DNA from: Lachnospiraceae bacterium
Lineage (GTDB): Bacteria > Bacillota > Clostridia > Lachnospirales > Lachnospiraceae
Assembly: GCA_900759665.1 (NCBI GenBank)
Contig: CAAEWE010000006.1
Span: 1-64,000 of the forward strand
DNA: 64,000 nucleotides
Direction of reading: 5' to 3'
In this document: positions 34,742 to 43,936 of the stretch, in pieces
How positions within the stretch are numbered: position 1 is the stretch's first letter
Layout of the letters: each line of letters opens with the position of its first letter
Notes under the pieces: generated by a model
The model's input: the letters and a program-made list of their open reading frames with translations, nothing else
What the model was told of the DNA's origin: nothing
Databases searched by the model: none
Program-made: the position numbers and the translations under genes

Positions 34742-35644
34742 ATGGGATCAATGGATCAGGAAAAGCAGGAAAGTCAGGCTGCGTTGATGTTAAAAAAGCT
34801 GCGGGTATCAGCGGTATTTAAGTCTTTGCTGTTTCTGCTGGGAGTTTTTGCAATTCAGTTTGTGGCATCTATGCTGTGTATGATCGCAACAGGAATTTAT
34901 GTTCTGTTTGTACAGGGGAAAACGAGGGAAGAGCTGGCGATATGGATCAGTGGGTCTCTGAATGATTATTCCATGGTCATCTCGCTTTTGTATGCGGTCA
35001 TTGCCATAGTCATTTTTGGAATATCGTATTTGAAATGCCAGTGGCGGGAACATCCGTTTTCGTATCGTAAAGCATTGGGCGGAGGAAGGATTCCGGGAGC
35101 GGCAGCCCTGGGTTTTGGAACCTGTATTATACTGACGGTGATCGTGGGACTTGCATCACAGGCTTTTCCGGGAGCCTTTGTAAAATATCAGAAACTTATG
35201 GAGTCATTAGATGTATCCACCAGCACTCTGGCAGTTTACTATATCATGTTGTCAGGACCGGTGGCAGAGGAACTGATCTTTCGCGGCGTGATCCTGGATC
35301 AGCTGCGACCGGCGTTTCCTTTTTGGGTTGCAAACGGGATTCAGGCGGCCTTGTTTGGTATTTTTCATATGAATCTGATTCAGGGGCTATATGCCTTTGT
35401 ACTGGGAATGATCCTGGGAATGGTGGCAGAGGCAGCGAAAACAGTAGTGGCTTCAATGATCACACATATTATTTTTAACAGCACATCCACGCTTCTGGGG
35501 ATGTTTGCAGATCATTTTTCCAAACAATATAATCAGATTTATCCATGGATTCTGCTGGCAGCCGTGATCTGCTTCTGGATCGGCATGCGTTATTATATCA
35601 TGCAGTGGAGGCGGAGGGATGGAGGAATCTCGTTGGAAAAGTAG
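34742..35644 (+). CDS. CPBP-family intramembrane metalloprotease
   Basis: A 300-residue membrane protein with about seven helices. The CAAX-protease/bacteriocin-processing (ABI) motifs are present: EELIFRGV (two catalytic Glu and an Arg), FHMNLIQGLYAFVLG (His), and ITHIIFNSTS (His, Asn). Members cleave prenylated or other membrane peptides or provide bacteriocin immunity; the substrate here is unknown. The start at 34742 follows AGGGGGAA; a longer frame from 34628 would run through the ftsZ terminator and is rejected. Confidence 0.88.
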   Translation: MGSMDQEKQESQAALMLKKLRVSAVFKSLLFLLGVFAIQFVASMLCMIATGIYVLFVQGKTREELAIWISGSLNDYSMVISLLYAVIAIVIFGISYLKCQWREHPFSYRKALGGGRIPGAAALGFGTCIILTVIVGLASQAFPGAFVKYQKLMESLDVSTSTLAVYYIMLSGPVAEELIFRGVILDQLRPAFPFWVANGIQAALFGIFHMNLIQGLYAFVLGMILGMVAEAAKTVVASMITHIIFNSTSTLLGMFADHFSKQYNQIYPWILLAAVICFWIGMRYYIMQWRRRDGGISLEK

Positions 35645-35661
35645 AGGGTTTGTGATATACT
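35633..35661 (+). promoter_or_regulatory. Candidate sigma-A promoter of the GGDEF gene
   Basis: TTGGAA (35633-35638), 17 bases, TATACT (35656-35661) with an extended TG-n before the -10. The -35 box lies in the last codons of the CPBP gene. Confidence 0.6.
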
Positions 35662-35704
35662 TAAAGTACGTGAAGGGAAAAGTATTCAAACAGGAGATAC
35701 CAGA

Positions 35705-37621
35705 ATGGCAAATAAAAGGAAAAATTTCATGCAATCAAATATAATCGGTGTTTGTGTCTCGCAGCTTCAGAACCGGGAAAATGCAGGGTTGATGCATACA
35801 ATTTACCGGAGAGCCAGAGAGAACGGATACCGGATCATGGTTTTTGGATGCTTTGACAAGATGGATGTTCCGACACCGCATTCCAATGGTGAGGCATCTA
35901 TTTTTGAAAATATTCCCATGCAGGATCTGGCGGCACTGATCCTGATGGGACAGACGATTCTTCACAGGGAACTTTTGTTCAAACTGCGGGATCAGGCATT
36001 GGAGGCTCATATTTCGGTGATTACCGTGGATTATGAGATGGAGGGCTGTTTTAATATCTGCCTGGATTATCTGTCTTGTTTTAAAAGACTGGTACGTCAT
36101 GTGATCGAAGGGCATCACAGACACAATCCGTATTTTATGGCAGGATTTAAAGGGAACTCTTTTTCGGAGGAACGACTGGATGCATTTATTGAGGTATTGC
36201 AGGAAAATGGAATGCCGGTGAAGCCGGAACATATTGGTTACGGGGACTTTTGGAACGTGCCGGCTCGCCGGATCTGTGAAAAGTGGCTGCAAAATACAGA
36301 AGATTTTCCGGATGCAATCATCTGTGCCAATGACACAATGGCATTGACAGTGATCAATGTTCTGGAAGAGAAGGGATATCGTGTGCCGCAGGATGTTATT
36401 GTGACGGGATTTGACGGGATCGATCTGATCCGGTACTGTATTCCACACCTGACTACAGGGAGGGTGGATCAGGAGAAGATTGCAGAACAGATCATTTCCA
36501 TCATACAGGAAACGGAAGCAGATCCCAACGTGGCTCCAAGATCGGTATTGGTGCCGTTTCATATTATTAACGGAGAGTCCTGCGGCTGCAAAAAAATGCA
36601 TATTCAGACTTCAAACCAGCATATACTTGACGTCTATACCCGTATGGAAATGAAACAGTCCCATATTGAAAGGATATTCCATATCATGACGGAGATGACA
36701 GAAGGTCATTCCATGATGAATGTTATCAAAAGATTCCCGGAATGTCTGCCGGATATGGTGACCGGGGGTTGTCAGTTTTTTGTCAATAAACAATTCTGCA
36801 TGCAAACGGATATTCCATTGCCAAAGGGATTTTCGGAGGATGATATATTGTTTCTTGCCGGGATCAAGGACGGAAAAATGGTCATTCCGTTACAGAAAAT
36901 GAAAAACCATAGTATTGAAATGATTCCGGAAACCGTATTGGAGAGAAACAGTCACATTCTTTATCTGCCTCTGCACTGGCAGGAGGAAGTGTATGGCTAT
37001 CTTTCGCTGGAATGTGGAGAGCAGGAACTGGATTATGAGCAGTTGAAGGACTTTATGATGGCAATGGCACAGATCCTTGGTACAGTGAAAAATCAGTCCA
37101 AACTGTATGAGATGTATATTCGGGATGCTTTGACCGGTCTTTTTAACCGCAGGGGGTTTTATGGCGAGCTTACCCGTCAGATGAAGGTACTGAAGGGACA
37201 AGATTGCCGGATCTTTATGGCTTCCGTCGATCTGGACCAATTGAAGAATATCAATGATACTTATGGTCACAGCGAAGGAGATGTGGCGATCAGAGCTATT
37301 GCCGACGCTTTATCCGAAGCGGCAGGGGAAAAGGGCATCTGTGCCCGGTTTGGCGGGGACGAATATGTTGCCATATGCCTTTGGAAAGCGGAAGAGGTAC
37401 CGGACGATTTTGTGGAAATATTTGAAAAACGACTTCATTCCTGGATCGACCGGTGGAATGCTACCAAGCAGAAAGGGTATGAACTGGGGGCAAGTACCGG
37501 AATGATCATGGAGTCCATAGAGGATGTCGATGAGATTGATGAATTGATGAAGAAAGCGGATGACAATATGTATGACTGTAAGGTGCGGCATCACAGCGTC
37601 CGTTCGAGCCGTAGACAATAG
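35705..37621 (+). CDS. Diguanylate cyclase with LacI-type sugar-binding sensor domain
   Basis: A 638-residue soluble protein. Residues 12-290 look like the ligand domain of a LacI/GalR regulator (ANDTMALTVINVLEEKGYRVPQDVIVTGFDGI is typical), but there is no N-terminal helix-turn-helix and no signal peptide. A middle region (about 300-470) is probably a second sensory part. The C-terminal GGDEF domain (about 470-630) has DALTGLFNRRGF and an intact FGGDEY active site, so it should make cyclic-di-GMP. No RxxD inhibitory site precedes it. GGAG lies eight bases before the ATG. It may report sugar or metabolite levels to the motility/adhesion switch; the ligand is unknown. Confidence 0.88.
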   Translation: MANKRKNFMQSNIIGVCVSQLQNRENAGLMHTIYRRARENGYRIMVFGCFDKMDVPTPHSNGEASIFENIPMQDLAALILMGQTILHRELLFKLRDQALEAHISVITVDYEMEGCFNICLDYLSCFKRLVRHVIEGHHRHNPYFMAGFKGNSFSEERLDAFIEVLQENGMPVKPEHIGYGDFWNVPARRICEKWLQNTEDFPDAIICANDTMALTVINVLEEKGYRVPQDVIVTGFDGIDLIRYCIPHLTTGRVDQEKIAEQIISIIQETEADPNVAPRSVLVPFHIINGESCGCKKMHIQTSNQHILDVYTRMEMKQSHIERIFHIMTEMTEGHSMMNVIKRFPECLPDMVTGGCQFFVNKQFCMQTDIPLPKGFSEDDILFLAGIKDGKMVIPLQKMKNHSIEMIPETVLERNSHILYLPLHWQEEVYGYLSLECGEQELDYEQLKDFMMAMAQILGTVKNQSKLYEMYIRDALTGLFNRRGFYGELTRQMKVLKGQDCRIFMASVDLDQLKNINDTYGHSEGDVAIRAIADALSEAAGEKGICARFGGDEYVAICLWKAEEVPDDFVEIFEKRLHSWIDRWNATKQKGYELGASTGMIMESIEDVDEIDELMKKADDNMYDCKVRHHSVRSSRRQ

Positions 37622-37679
37622 CACAAAAACATTGAAACGACAGAGATACAGAATGAACGATAGGAAGGATGGTGGACAT

Positions 37680-39368
37680 ATGGGAGAGAATATACTTAGT
37701 GATGATATGCACATGTATGCTAAAGTCTTTTCTGTCCTTGGCAAATGTACGGACGATTATCTGTTTGTTCTTGATATAAAGAACAACATATATGTAATTT
37801 CGGATAGTGCGGCAGATGTATTTCCCTTTGAAAAGACGGAGTTTTCCGATGCATTTGATGCATTGAAAAACATTGTATATCCGCAGGATTATCCATTGCT
37901 TGCGGCAGATCTTCACCGTATCATTTCCGGTCAGTCAAAGGAGCATGATATGGAGTATCGGTGGACTGGCAGAGATGGGAAGCCGGTCTGGATCTCCTGT
38001 CGCGGACAGGTTGTGGATGATTCAGATGGAACGCCGGCATTTTTGGTCGGAAGGATTTCCGACATTGGAAAAAAGTGTAAGATTGACCGGGTGACCGGAT
38101 TATACAGAGAACAGAGCCTGAAAGAATATATGCAGAGCCTGCAGGATGAGGGCTGTTTTGAAGGATATTTACTGCAGATCGGCATTGACAATTTTAAGGA
38201 GATCAATGAGAAGTATGGCAACGAATTTGGAGACAATATTTTATTAAATCTGGCAGAATGTATCCGTAATATCGTACAGGAAAAGGGAAGAGTGTTCCGG
38301 ATGGGCGGAGATGAGATGACAGTCCTTGTGAAGGGGTGTTTCCATGAACAGAAAGAAGATCCTGCAAAGGATTTATACCGGGAGATCCGTAAAAAGATCG
38401 ACCATCTGATCTCACAAAGCGGTCATGTCACGTATTATACGGTATCAGCAGGAAGTTTTTATTTTCATAAAGATGATCAGGATATTGAAAAGATCATAGA
38501 GAATGCCGGTTTTGCTCTGCATCAGGCAAAGATCAGCGGCAAAAATAACTGTATCCGGTATTCCCGTGCGGTATATGAAGAATATGTGCATACCCTGGAC
38601 GTGCAGGAGGAACTGCGGAAAGACATTGAGAATGATTTTCGCGGTTTTGAGCTATACTACCAGCCGGTTGTAAATATTGCCCAAAAGAAGATCCTCGGGG
38701 CAGAGGCGTTGATCCGCTGGCACAGCTCTAAATTTGGATTCATGTCTCCGGGGCAGTTTATTCCGATGCTGGAGGAAACCGGTCTGATCATTCCGTTGGG
38801 CAGATGGATCACTAAATCCGCCATAGAACAGTGTGTTATGTGGCAGAAAGTGGTGCCGGGATTTCGGATAAATGTGAATCTGTCCTTTGTACAGATCAAG
38901 AAAAGCAATGCATTACAGGATATTTTGTCTCTGATCGATACCTTCAATGTAGACAAAAGTGTGCTGATGATCGAGGTGACAGAGAGCGGGGAGATTGAGA
39001 GCGGTGTGGCAGCTAAAGTACTCCGGTCCTTTAAGGAGGAGTCGATTCCGCTGGCAATTGATGACTTTGGTACCGGATACTCCAATCTGCGGTATGTCAA
39101 GGATATGACGTTTGATCTGGTGAAGATCGACCAGTCCTTTATCCGGAATATTACCAACAGCAGATATGATTATCTGGTGGTCAAACAGTTTACAGAACTG
39201 GCACATTCGTTGAAACTGACGGTTTGTTATGAGGGTGTAGAGACTGAGGAGGATTTTAAATGTGTACTGGGTCTGAAACCGGATTATATTCAGGGATATT
39301 ATTTTTCCAAACCAATACCGGCAGCGGAATTTGAGGAGAAATTCTTGAATAAACCGGTGAATTTTTAG
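37680..39368 (+). CDS. PAS-GGDEF-EAL cyclic-di-GMP protein
   Basis: A 562-residue soluble protein. A PAS-like domain (about 35-130; YRWTGRDGKPVWISCRGQV) is followed by a GGDEF domain with GGDEM (about residue 208) and an EAL domain (about 310-560). The EAL catalytic set is present: AEALIRW, EVTESG, IDDFGTGYSNLRY, KIDQSFI, YEGVET and QGYYFSKPI. Phosphodiesterase activity is therefore likely; cyclase activity is possible since the GGDE core is kept. The start is chosen at 37680 behind GGTGG. It follows the diguanylate cyclase by 58 bases and may oppose it. Confidence 0.9.
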   Translation: MGENILSDDMHMYAKVFSVLGKCTDDYLFVLDIKNNIYVISDSAADVFPFEKTEFSDAFDALKNIVYPQDYPLLAADLHRIISGQSKEHDMEYRWTGRDGKPVWISCRGQVVDDSDGTPAFLVGRISDIGKKCKIDRVTGLYREQSLKEYMQSLQDEGCFEGYLLQIGIDNFKEINEKYGNEFGDNILLNLAECIRNIVQEKGRVFRMGGDEMTVLVKGCFHEQKEDPAKDLYREIRKKIDHLISQSGHVTYYTVSAGSFYFHKDDQDIEKIIENAGFALHQAKISGKNNCIRYSRAVYEEYVHTLDVQEELRKDIENDFRGFELYYQPVVNIAQKKILGAEALIRWHSSKFGFMSPGQFIPMLEETGLIIPLGRWITKSAIEQCVMWQKVVPGFRINVNLSFVQIKKSNALQDILSLIDTFNVDKSVLMIEVTESGEIESGVAAKVLRSFKEESIPLAIDDFGTGYSNLRYVKDMTFDLVKIDQSFIRNITNSRYDYLVVKQFTELAHSLKLTVCYEGVETEEDFKCVLGLKPDYIQGYYFSKPIPAAEFEEKFLNKPVNF

Positions 39369-39456
39369 ATGGTTACATGTTAGAGGAGACAGGAAAGTGT
39401 CGGACGGTACAGTGAAATACATAATAAACGCGTAAATACGCAGAAAGAGGAAGAGC

Positions 39457-41367
39457 ATGGCATGGTATGACAGTGCGGTATTTTATCACATTTATCCTTT
39501 GGGATTATGCGGATGCAGTAAGGAAAATACAGGGACAGCAGAACAGCATTTTGATCAGTTAAAACAGTGGGCAAAGCATGCCTGCGATATGGGATTTACG
39601 GCAATCTATATCGGACCGTTATTTGAGTCTGTGGGACATGGTTATGAGACCACAGATTACAAGAAAGTAGATATCCGCCTGGGCACCAATGAGGATTTCC
39701 GGGATTTCGTGGACTACTGCCACGCAATGGGTGTGAAGGTAGTTGTAGACGGAGTATTTAATCATGTAGGGCGCCGTTTCTTTGCATTTGAGGATCTGCA
39801 GAAAAACAGAGAGGCTTCTCCATACCGTGACTGGTTCTGCAATGTGAATTTTGGTGCGGACAATGAATATAATGACGGATTTTCCTACGAAAATTGGGGC
39901 GGATACAATCTGTTAGTCAAGCTGAACCAGAGAAATCCGGAAGTCATGCAGTATCTTTTTGATGTGATCCGCTTCTGGATCGATACCTTTGATATTGATG
40001 GAATCCGTCTGGATGCAGCTGATGTGCTGGATTTTGATTTTATGAAGCGGATGCGCTATGAGACATCACAGATGAAAGAGGAGTTCTGGCTTATGGGCGA
40101 GGTGATCCATGGGGATTACAGCAGATGGGTCAACGATGAAACACTTCATTGTGTGACAAATTATGAGCTTCATAAGGGGCTTTATTCCGGTCATAATGAT
40201 CACAATTATTTCGAGATCGCTCATACGATACGCCGGTTAAATGATATCTGCAGGGGAGGACGTCTGTACACCTTTGCGGACAATCATGATGTGGAGAGGA
40301 TTTATACCAAGCTGGATCAGAAGGAGCATTTAAAACTTGTTACTCTGCTTGTATATACCTTATATGGTATCCCTTCCGTCTATTATGGATCAGAGTTTGG
40401 TATTGAGGGAAAGAAGGAGCAGGGCTCTGACTGGAATCTTCGTCCGTATCTGGAATTGTCCGATTTTGCGGACGCAGTAAAGACGAATCCGGTGACGGCT
40501 CTCTGTGCAAAATTGGGAGCCATGAAGAAGGAATATCCGGAACTTACCTATGGAGTATATAAAGAGCTTCATCTGACAAACCGTCAGTTTGCCTATGGCA
40601 GAGTGCTGGATGGAAACTGCATGGTGACAGCATTAAACTGTGACGATGCCCCGGCGGCTATGGAGTTTGGGGTACCGGCAGATGGCAATGTGACGGATCT
40701 GCTGGGATGCAGTGAAAATGTCCGTTTTGAAAATGGCAGAGTCTGTATCACACTTCCTGCTAACACAGGGACTGTCCTGTATATTGGACAGGCAAAAGCG
40801 GAAGTATCTGAGGATACGGCGTGGAATAAGCAGCCGGTCGCAGAAGTGAAGACTTCGGTGGCACCAGAGATGCCAGAGGATCGGAAATCTGTAGAAACAG
40901 TATCGGTAGAGGAAAAGGAACAGTCTGTGGAAGTAGTGCACAATGTTCCAGATGTGGAAGAGTCCCAAAAACAGGACAGTGCAAAACCTCGGATTACCGG
41001 TATTATTTTGATGACCGAGGATATGGGCAGAATGATCGACTTTTACCGCAATGCATTAGGATTTCATCTGGAGATGCAGGGCAGCAGAGCTTATTTTGAA
41101 AAGGACGGTATTGTTCTCACCATGATAGGCCGCAGGGATTATGAGAGACTTACCTGCCGCGGATACGGATATGGTGGAGGCGTTACCAATCATTTCCATC
41201 TCCGGATCACTGTAAATGATGTGAATGAAATGCACCAGAAATGTCTCGGATGTGGGGCGCAGCAGGTGACAGCTCCGGGAATTAATGAATGGGGTGAGTA
41301 TACATCCTGTGTGGCTGATCCCGATGGTAATATTATTGAGTTGGTAAAGGAGAACGACCGTGGCTAG
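39457..41367 (+). CDS. GH13 alpha-amylase-type glycosidase fused to a VOC (glyoxalase-like) domain
   Basis: A 636-residue protein. Residues 1-445 are a complete GH13 enzyme: FNHVG (about 101-105), the nucleophile Asp186 in GIRLDAAD, the acid/base Glu215 in LMGEV, and Asp278 in FADNHD, with a C-terminal beta domain. Residues 446-511 are an acidic, Glu/Val-rich linker. Residues 512-632 form a vicinal-oxygen-chelate domain (FYRNALGF, HFHLRI, VADPDGNIIELV), with possible metal ligands His579/His581 and Glu628 but no His in the first strand. No signal peptide, so it acts on internal maltodextrin or glycogen-like substrate. The reading frame is continuous. I know of no standard family with this architecture. 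It overlaps the next gene by 8 bases. Confidence 0.9.
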   Translation: MAWYDSAVFYHIYPLGLCGCSKENTGTAEQHFDQLKQWAKHACDMGFTAIYIGPLFESVGHGYETTDYKKVDIRLGTNEDFRDFVDYCHAMGVKVVVDGVFNHVGRRFFAFEDLQKNREASPYRDWFCNVNFGADNEYNDGFSYENWGGYNLLVKLNQRNPEVMQYLFDVIRFWIDTFDIDGIRLDAADVLDFDFMKRMRYETSQMKEEFWLMGEVIHGDYSRWVNDETLHCVTNYELHKGLYSGHNDHNYFEIAHTIRRLNDICRGGRLYTFADNHDVERIYTKLDQKEHLKLVTLLVYTLYGIPSVYYGSEFGIEGKKEQGSDWNLRPYLELSDFADAVKTNPVTALCAKLGAMKKEYPELTYGVYKELHLTNRQFAYGRVLDGNCMVTALNCDDAPAAMEFGVPADGNVTDLLGCSENVRFENGRVCITLPANTGTVLYIGQAKAEVSEDTAWNKQPVAEVKTSVAPEMPEDRKSVETVSVEEKEQSVEVVHNVPDVEESQKQDSAKPRITGIILMTEDMGRMIDFYRNALGFHLEMQGSRAYFEKDGIVLTMIGRRDYERLTCRGYGYGGGVTNHFHLRITVNDVNEMHQKCLGCGAQQVTAPGINEWGEYTSCVADPDGNIIELVKENDRG

Positions 41368-41848
41368 AAGAGATAAAGTAAATTATTATCTGGATCTTGC
41401 AGATGTGGTGTCAAAGCGGGGAACCTGCCTGCGGAGACATTATGGTGCTGTTATCGTGAAAAATGATGAGGTGATCTCTACCGGATATGTAGGAGCCCCG
41501 AGAGGAAGGAAAAACTGCAGTGATCTGGGGCGATGCATCCGGCAGGAAATGGAAATACCGCGGGGAGAGAGGTATGAGCTCTGCCGCAGTGTTCATGCCG
41601 AGGCTAATGCCATTATCAGTGCAGAACGGGAAAAAATGATTGGAAGTACCCTTTACCTGTCCGGCAGGGAAGTGGCAACAGGGCAGTATGTGAAGAATTC
41701 CAACAGCTGTTCCATGTGTAAAAAGATGATCATCAATGCAGGCATCGAAAAAGTCGTGATCCGCGATACAGAGGAGGATTACCGGGAGATACTGGTACAG
41801 GAATGGATCGATCATGATGATTCGCTGGAGGGAGTCCGGGGATATTAG
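41360..41848 (+). CDS. dCMP deaminase family protein
   Basis: A 162-residue zinc deaminase that should turn dCMP into dUMP for thymidylate synthesis. The zinc site is complete: His79 and Glu81 in SVHAEANAI, Cys117 and Cys120 in SCSMC. GTG start at 41360 with AAAGGAG seven bases ahead, overlapping the end of the amylase gene by 8 bases, so translation is coupled to it. ComE operon protein 2 is the same family; I prefer dCMP deaminase. A strong terminator follows. Confidence 0.92.
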   Translation: MARRDKVNYYLDLADVVSKRGTCLRRHYGAVIVKNDEVISTGYVGAPRGRKNCSDLGRCIRQEMEIPRGERYELCRSVHAEANAIISAEREKMIGSTLYLSGREVATGQYVKNSNSCSMCKKMIINAGIEKVVIRDTEEDYREILVQEWIDHDDSLEGVRGY

Positions 41849-41861
41849 TAAAAACATTATA

Positions 41862-41903
41862 AAAAATCGCATCTTTGTTTCATGTATCAAAGATGCGATT
41901 TTT
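41862..41903. terminator. Bidirectional terminator between the dCMP deaminase and GH27 genes
   Basis: A perfect 16-bp stem (41862-41877 with 41888-41903), A-rich before and T-rich after. Confidence 0.92.
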
Positions 41904-41923
41904 GATCTGTAGTAATTTTTATT

Positions 41924-43186
41924 TTAGTTTAAATAAAATACAGCAGCCCCATGTTTTTTCAGAGATACATTGATGGTTTCTGTGATTTCTGATGTCTGTC
42001 CGCTCCAAAGTTCGGTGGAGTGGATCGGATGGTAGATTTCCAGATCCTGTAATGGGATACGGACGGAGCTGTCCTGTTCGCCGGTGTTAAAAATAACGGC
42101 ATACTGGCCGCCCTCGCTGCTGACAGCTGTCCAGAGGATATGCTCGGTACCGTCTATGTCTCTCTGCCATACAGGATGGGAATGGCGGGCATTGCGGTGC
42201 ATTTTCAGAATTTCCTCATTGGTGATCAGTCCCATCGTGAAATCGTCAAATTTCGTCATTTCCCCACCGATGATCAGAGGAGAACGGAAAATACTCCACA
42301 GAGACATCATGGTAATCTGCTCGTCCTGTGTGAATTCTGTGCTGAGGGAAGGATCATAATCCTGCTTGATCGGTCCGATCGGCAGCATGTCTGCATCCGG
42401 CCAGCATCCATTGCCGGCGTGGATACACCATTCTCTGGCACGGTCAAACATTTCATAAAGCTGTGGCCAGGAATCCCAGAAATCATCGGTGATACGCCAC
42501 ATGTTGGATGTCTGTTTGTAAAGCTCCGCCTTTTCTAACAGAGCCGGACCCGGAGAAAGACTCAGGATCATATCTCTTCCACAGTCCTGCAGGGATCGGG
42601 ACAGAAGGATCAGCTCGGTTTCCTCATGAGGAAGCTCTCTGGCGATATCATCACATTTGATAAAATCAACGCCCCAGGAAGCATAAAGTGTAAAAAGACT
42701 GTCATAGTATGCTTTGGCTCCCTCTGCCTCAGGATTTACACCATACATATCGGTGTTCCAGTGACAGATACTGTCTGTTTTGGCAATCTGACGGGCGGTC
42801 TGCGTGCTTCCAAGGATCGGGGTATTCTGATGGACAGCCTGACGCGGAATGCCTCTCATGATATGGATGCCGAATTTCAATCCCAGAGAGTGGACATATT
42901 CTGCCAGAGGCGCAAAGCCTTTTCCTTCTGCTGAGGAAGGAAAACGGTTGACTGCCGGGATCAGACGGGAGTACTCGTCCATACAAAGCTCAGTAAATGG
43001 ATGATACGCGTGATTCTCAGCCGTGGGTTCCGCCCACTGAATATCTACGGTGATGTATTCCCAGCCGTATTGTTTCAGATGTTCTGCCATAAAAGCTGCA
43101 TTCTGGCGGACTATATCCTCCGTGACAGCGGCACCGTAGCAGTCCCAGCTGTTCCAGCCCATAGGTGCGATTTGTGTTTTATACAT
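41924..43186 (-). CDS. GH27 alpha-galactosidase
   Basis: A 420-residue cytoplasmic glycosidase of family GH27. APMGWNSWDCYG opens the barrel; the nucleophile is Asp179 in DFIKCDD and the acid/base is within RITDDFWDSW (Asp234/235). A C-terminal beta domain follows. It probably removes alpha-galactose from raffinose-type oligosaccharides or galactomannan fragments; GH27 also contains other specificities. No signal peptide. GGAGG lies just before ATG 43186; a longer start at 43198 sits in that site. It follows yqeY by 19 bases on the same strand. Confidence 0.93.
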   Translation of the reverse strand: MYKTQIAPMGWNSWDCYGAAVTEDIVRQNAAFMAEHLKQYGWEYITVDIQWAEPTAENHAYHPFTELCMDEYSRLIPAVNRFPSSAEGKGFAPLAEYVHSLGLKFGIHIMRGIPRQAVHQNTPILGSTQTARQIAKTDSICHWNTDMYGVNPEAEGAKAYYDSLFTLYASWGVDFIKCDDIARELPHEETELILLSRSLQDCGRDMILSLSPGPALLEKAELYKQTSNMWRITDDFWDSWPQLYEMFDRAREWCIHAGNGCWPDADMLPIGPIKQDYDPSLSTEFTQDEQITMMSLWSIFRSPLIIGGEMTKFDDFTMGLITNEEILKMHRNARHSHPVWQRDIDGTEHILWTAVSSEGGQYAVIFNTGEQDSSVRIPLQDLEIYHPIHSTELWSGQTSEITETINVSLKKHGAAVFYLN

Positions 43187-43205
43187 AAATTCCTCCATGA
43201 TTCAA

Positions 43206-43643
43206 TTATTGACAAAGACTGGATACGACCTGATTGATGATCTTGCCGTCTGCTTTGCCTTTCAGTTCTCCCATAACAGCCTTCATGATCTGACCTTTAT
43301 TTTTGGTCGCGATCACATCGGCAAATTTATCATTGATAATGCTGCGGATCTCTTCCTCCGATAACTGCTTTGGTGCATATTCCTCCATCACAGAAAGAGT
43401 GAAAGCGTACTCGTCTTTCAAATCGGTACGGTCAGCAGGACAGGTGTCAATCTGCTCCTTGACGCTCTTGATCTCCTTTAAGATCGCGCGGTCTACCAGC
43501 TCCTCCGGAATATCCTCACGGCATCCCTCGTCGATCGCCAGCTTCTTTGCGGCAGATACCAGTACAGAGATTGCCTCCTTACGTTCCTTTTCTCTTGCTT
43601 TCATAGCGGCGATCATCGCCTGTTGTAATGTTTTAAATTCCAT
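43206..43643 (-). CDS. yqeY: YqeY/GatB-like domain protein
   Basis: A 145-residue helical protein. The start MEFKTLQQAMIAAMKAREKERKEAISVL and the C-terminal half (ATKNKGQIMKAVMGELKGKADGKIINQVV) match the YqeY family, which resembles the tRNA-binding tail of the GatB amidotransferase subunit. Its role is not established. AAGGAGG lies eight bases before ATG 43643. Downstream in the same direction is the GH27 gene, probably in one transcript. Confidence 0.93.
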   Translation of the reverse strand: MEFKTLQQAMIAAMKAREKERKEAISVLVSAAKKLAIDEGCREDIPEELVDRAILKEIKSVKEQIDTCPADRTDLKDEYAFTLSVMEEYAPKQLSEEEIRSIINDKFADVIATKNKGQIMKAVMGELKGKADGKIINQVVSSLCQ

Positions 43644-43826
43644 AATAAAAACCTCCTTCAATAAAAACTCTACCTAAGAGTATACCACAAATTTTCTTTA
43701 CGGATATAAAATTTGTACCGGAAATTTGATGATTTGGATACAGATGTGTAGATTCTCAATAGGTATCGTGATATATAACGATGAAATGAATTCATCTGTA
43801 AAATGAATAAAATTACACATTTTCGC

Positions 43827-43854
43827 TTTACAATTACCGGTATCCATATATAAT
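43827..43854 (+). promoter_or_regulatory. Sigma-A promoter of porGDAB
   Basis: TTTACA (43827-43832), 16 bases, TATAAT (43849-43854); the leader is about 75 bases. The rest of 43662-43936 holds no gene that I can see. Confidence 0.65.
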
Positions 43855-43936
43855 AGTTAATGTTGCATCATTTTTATCAGTGGTGCAGTATGTTTGAGAG
43901 AGTTTATCATTTATGTGGAAAGGTTTGGTTATCAAT

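Noticed and set aside
35641..35704. Cyclic-di-GMP riboswitch before the GGDEF gene
   Set aside because: The leader is only about 45 bases and shows none of the class I or II features.
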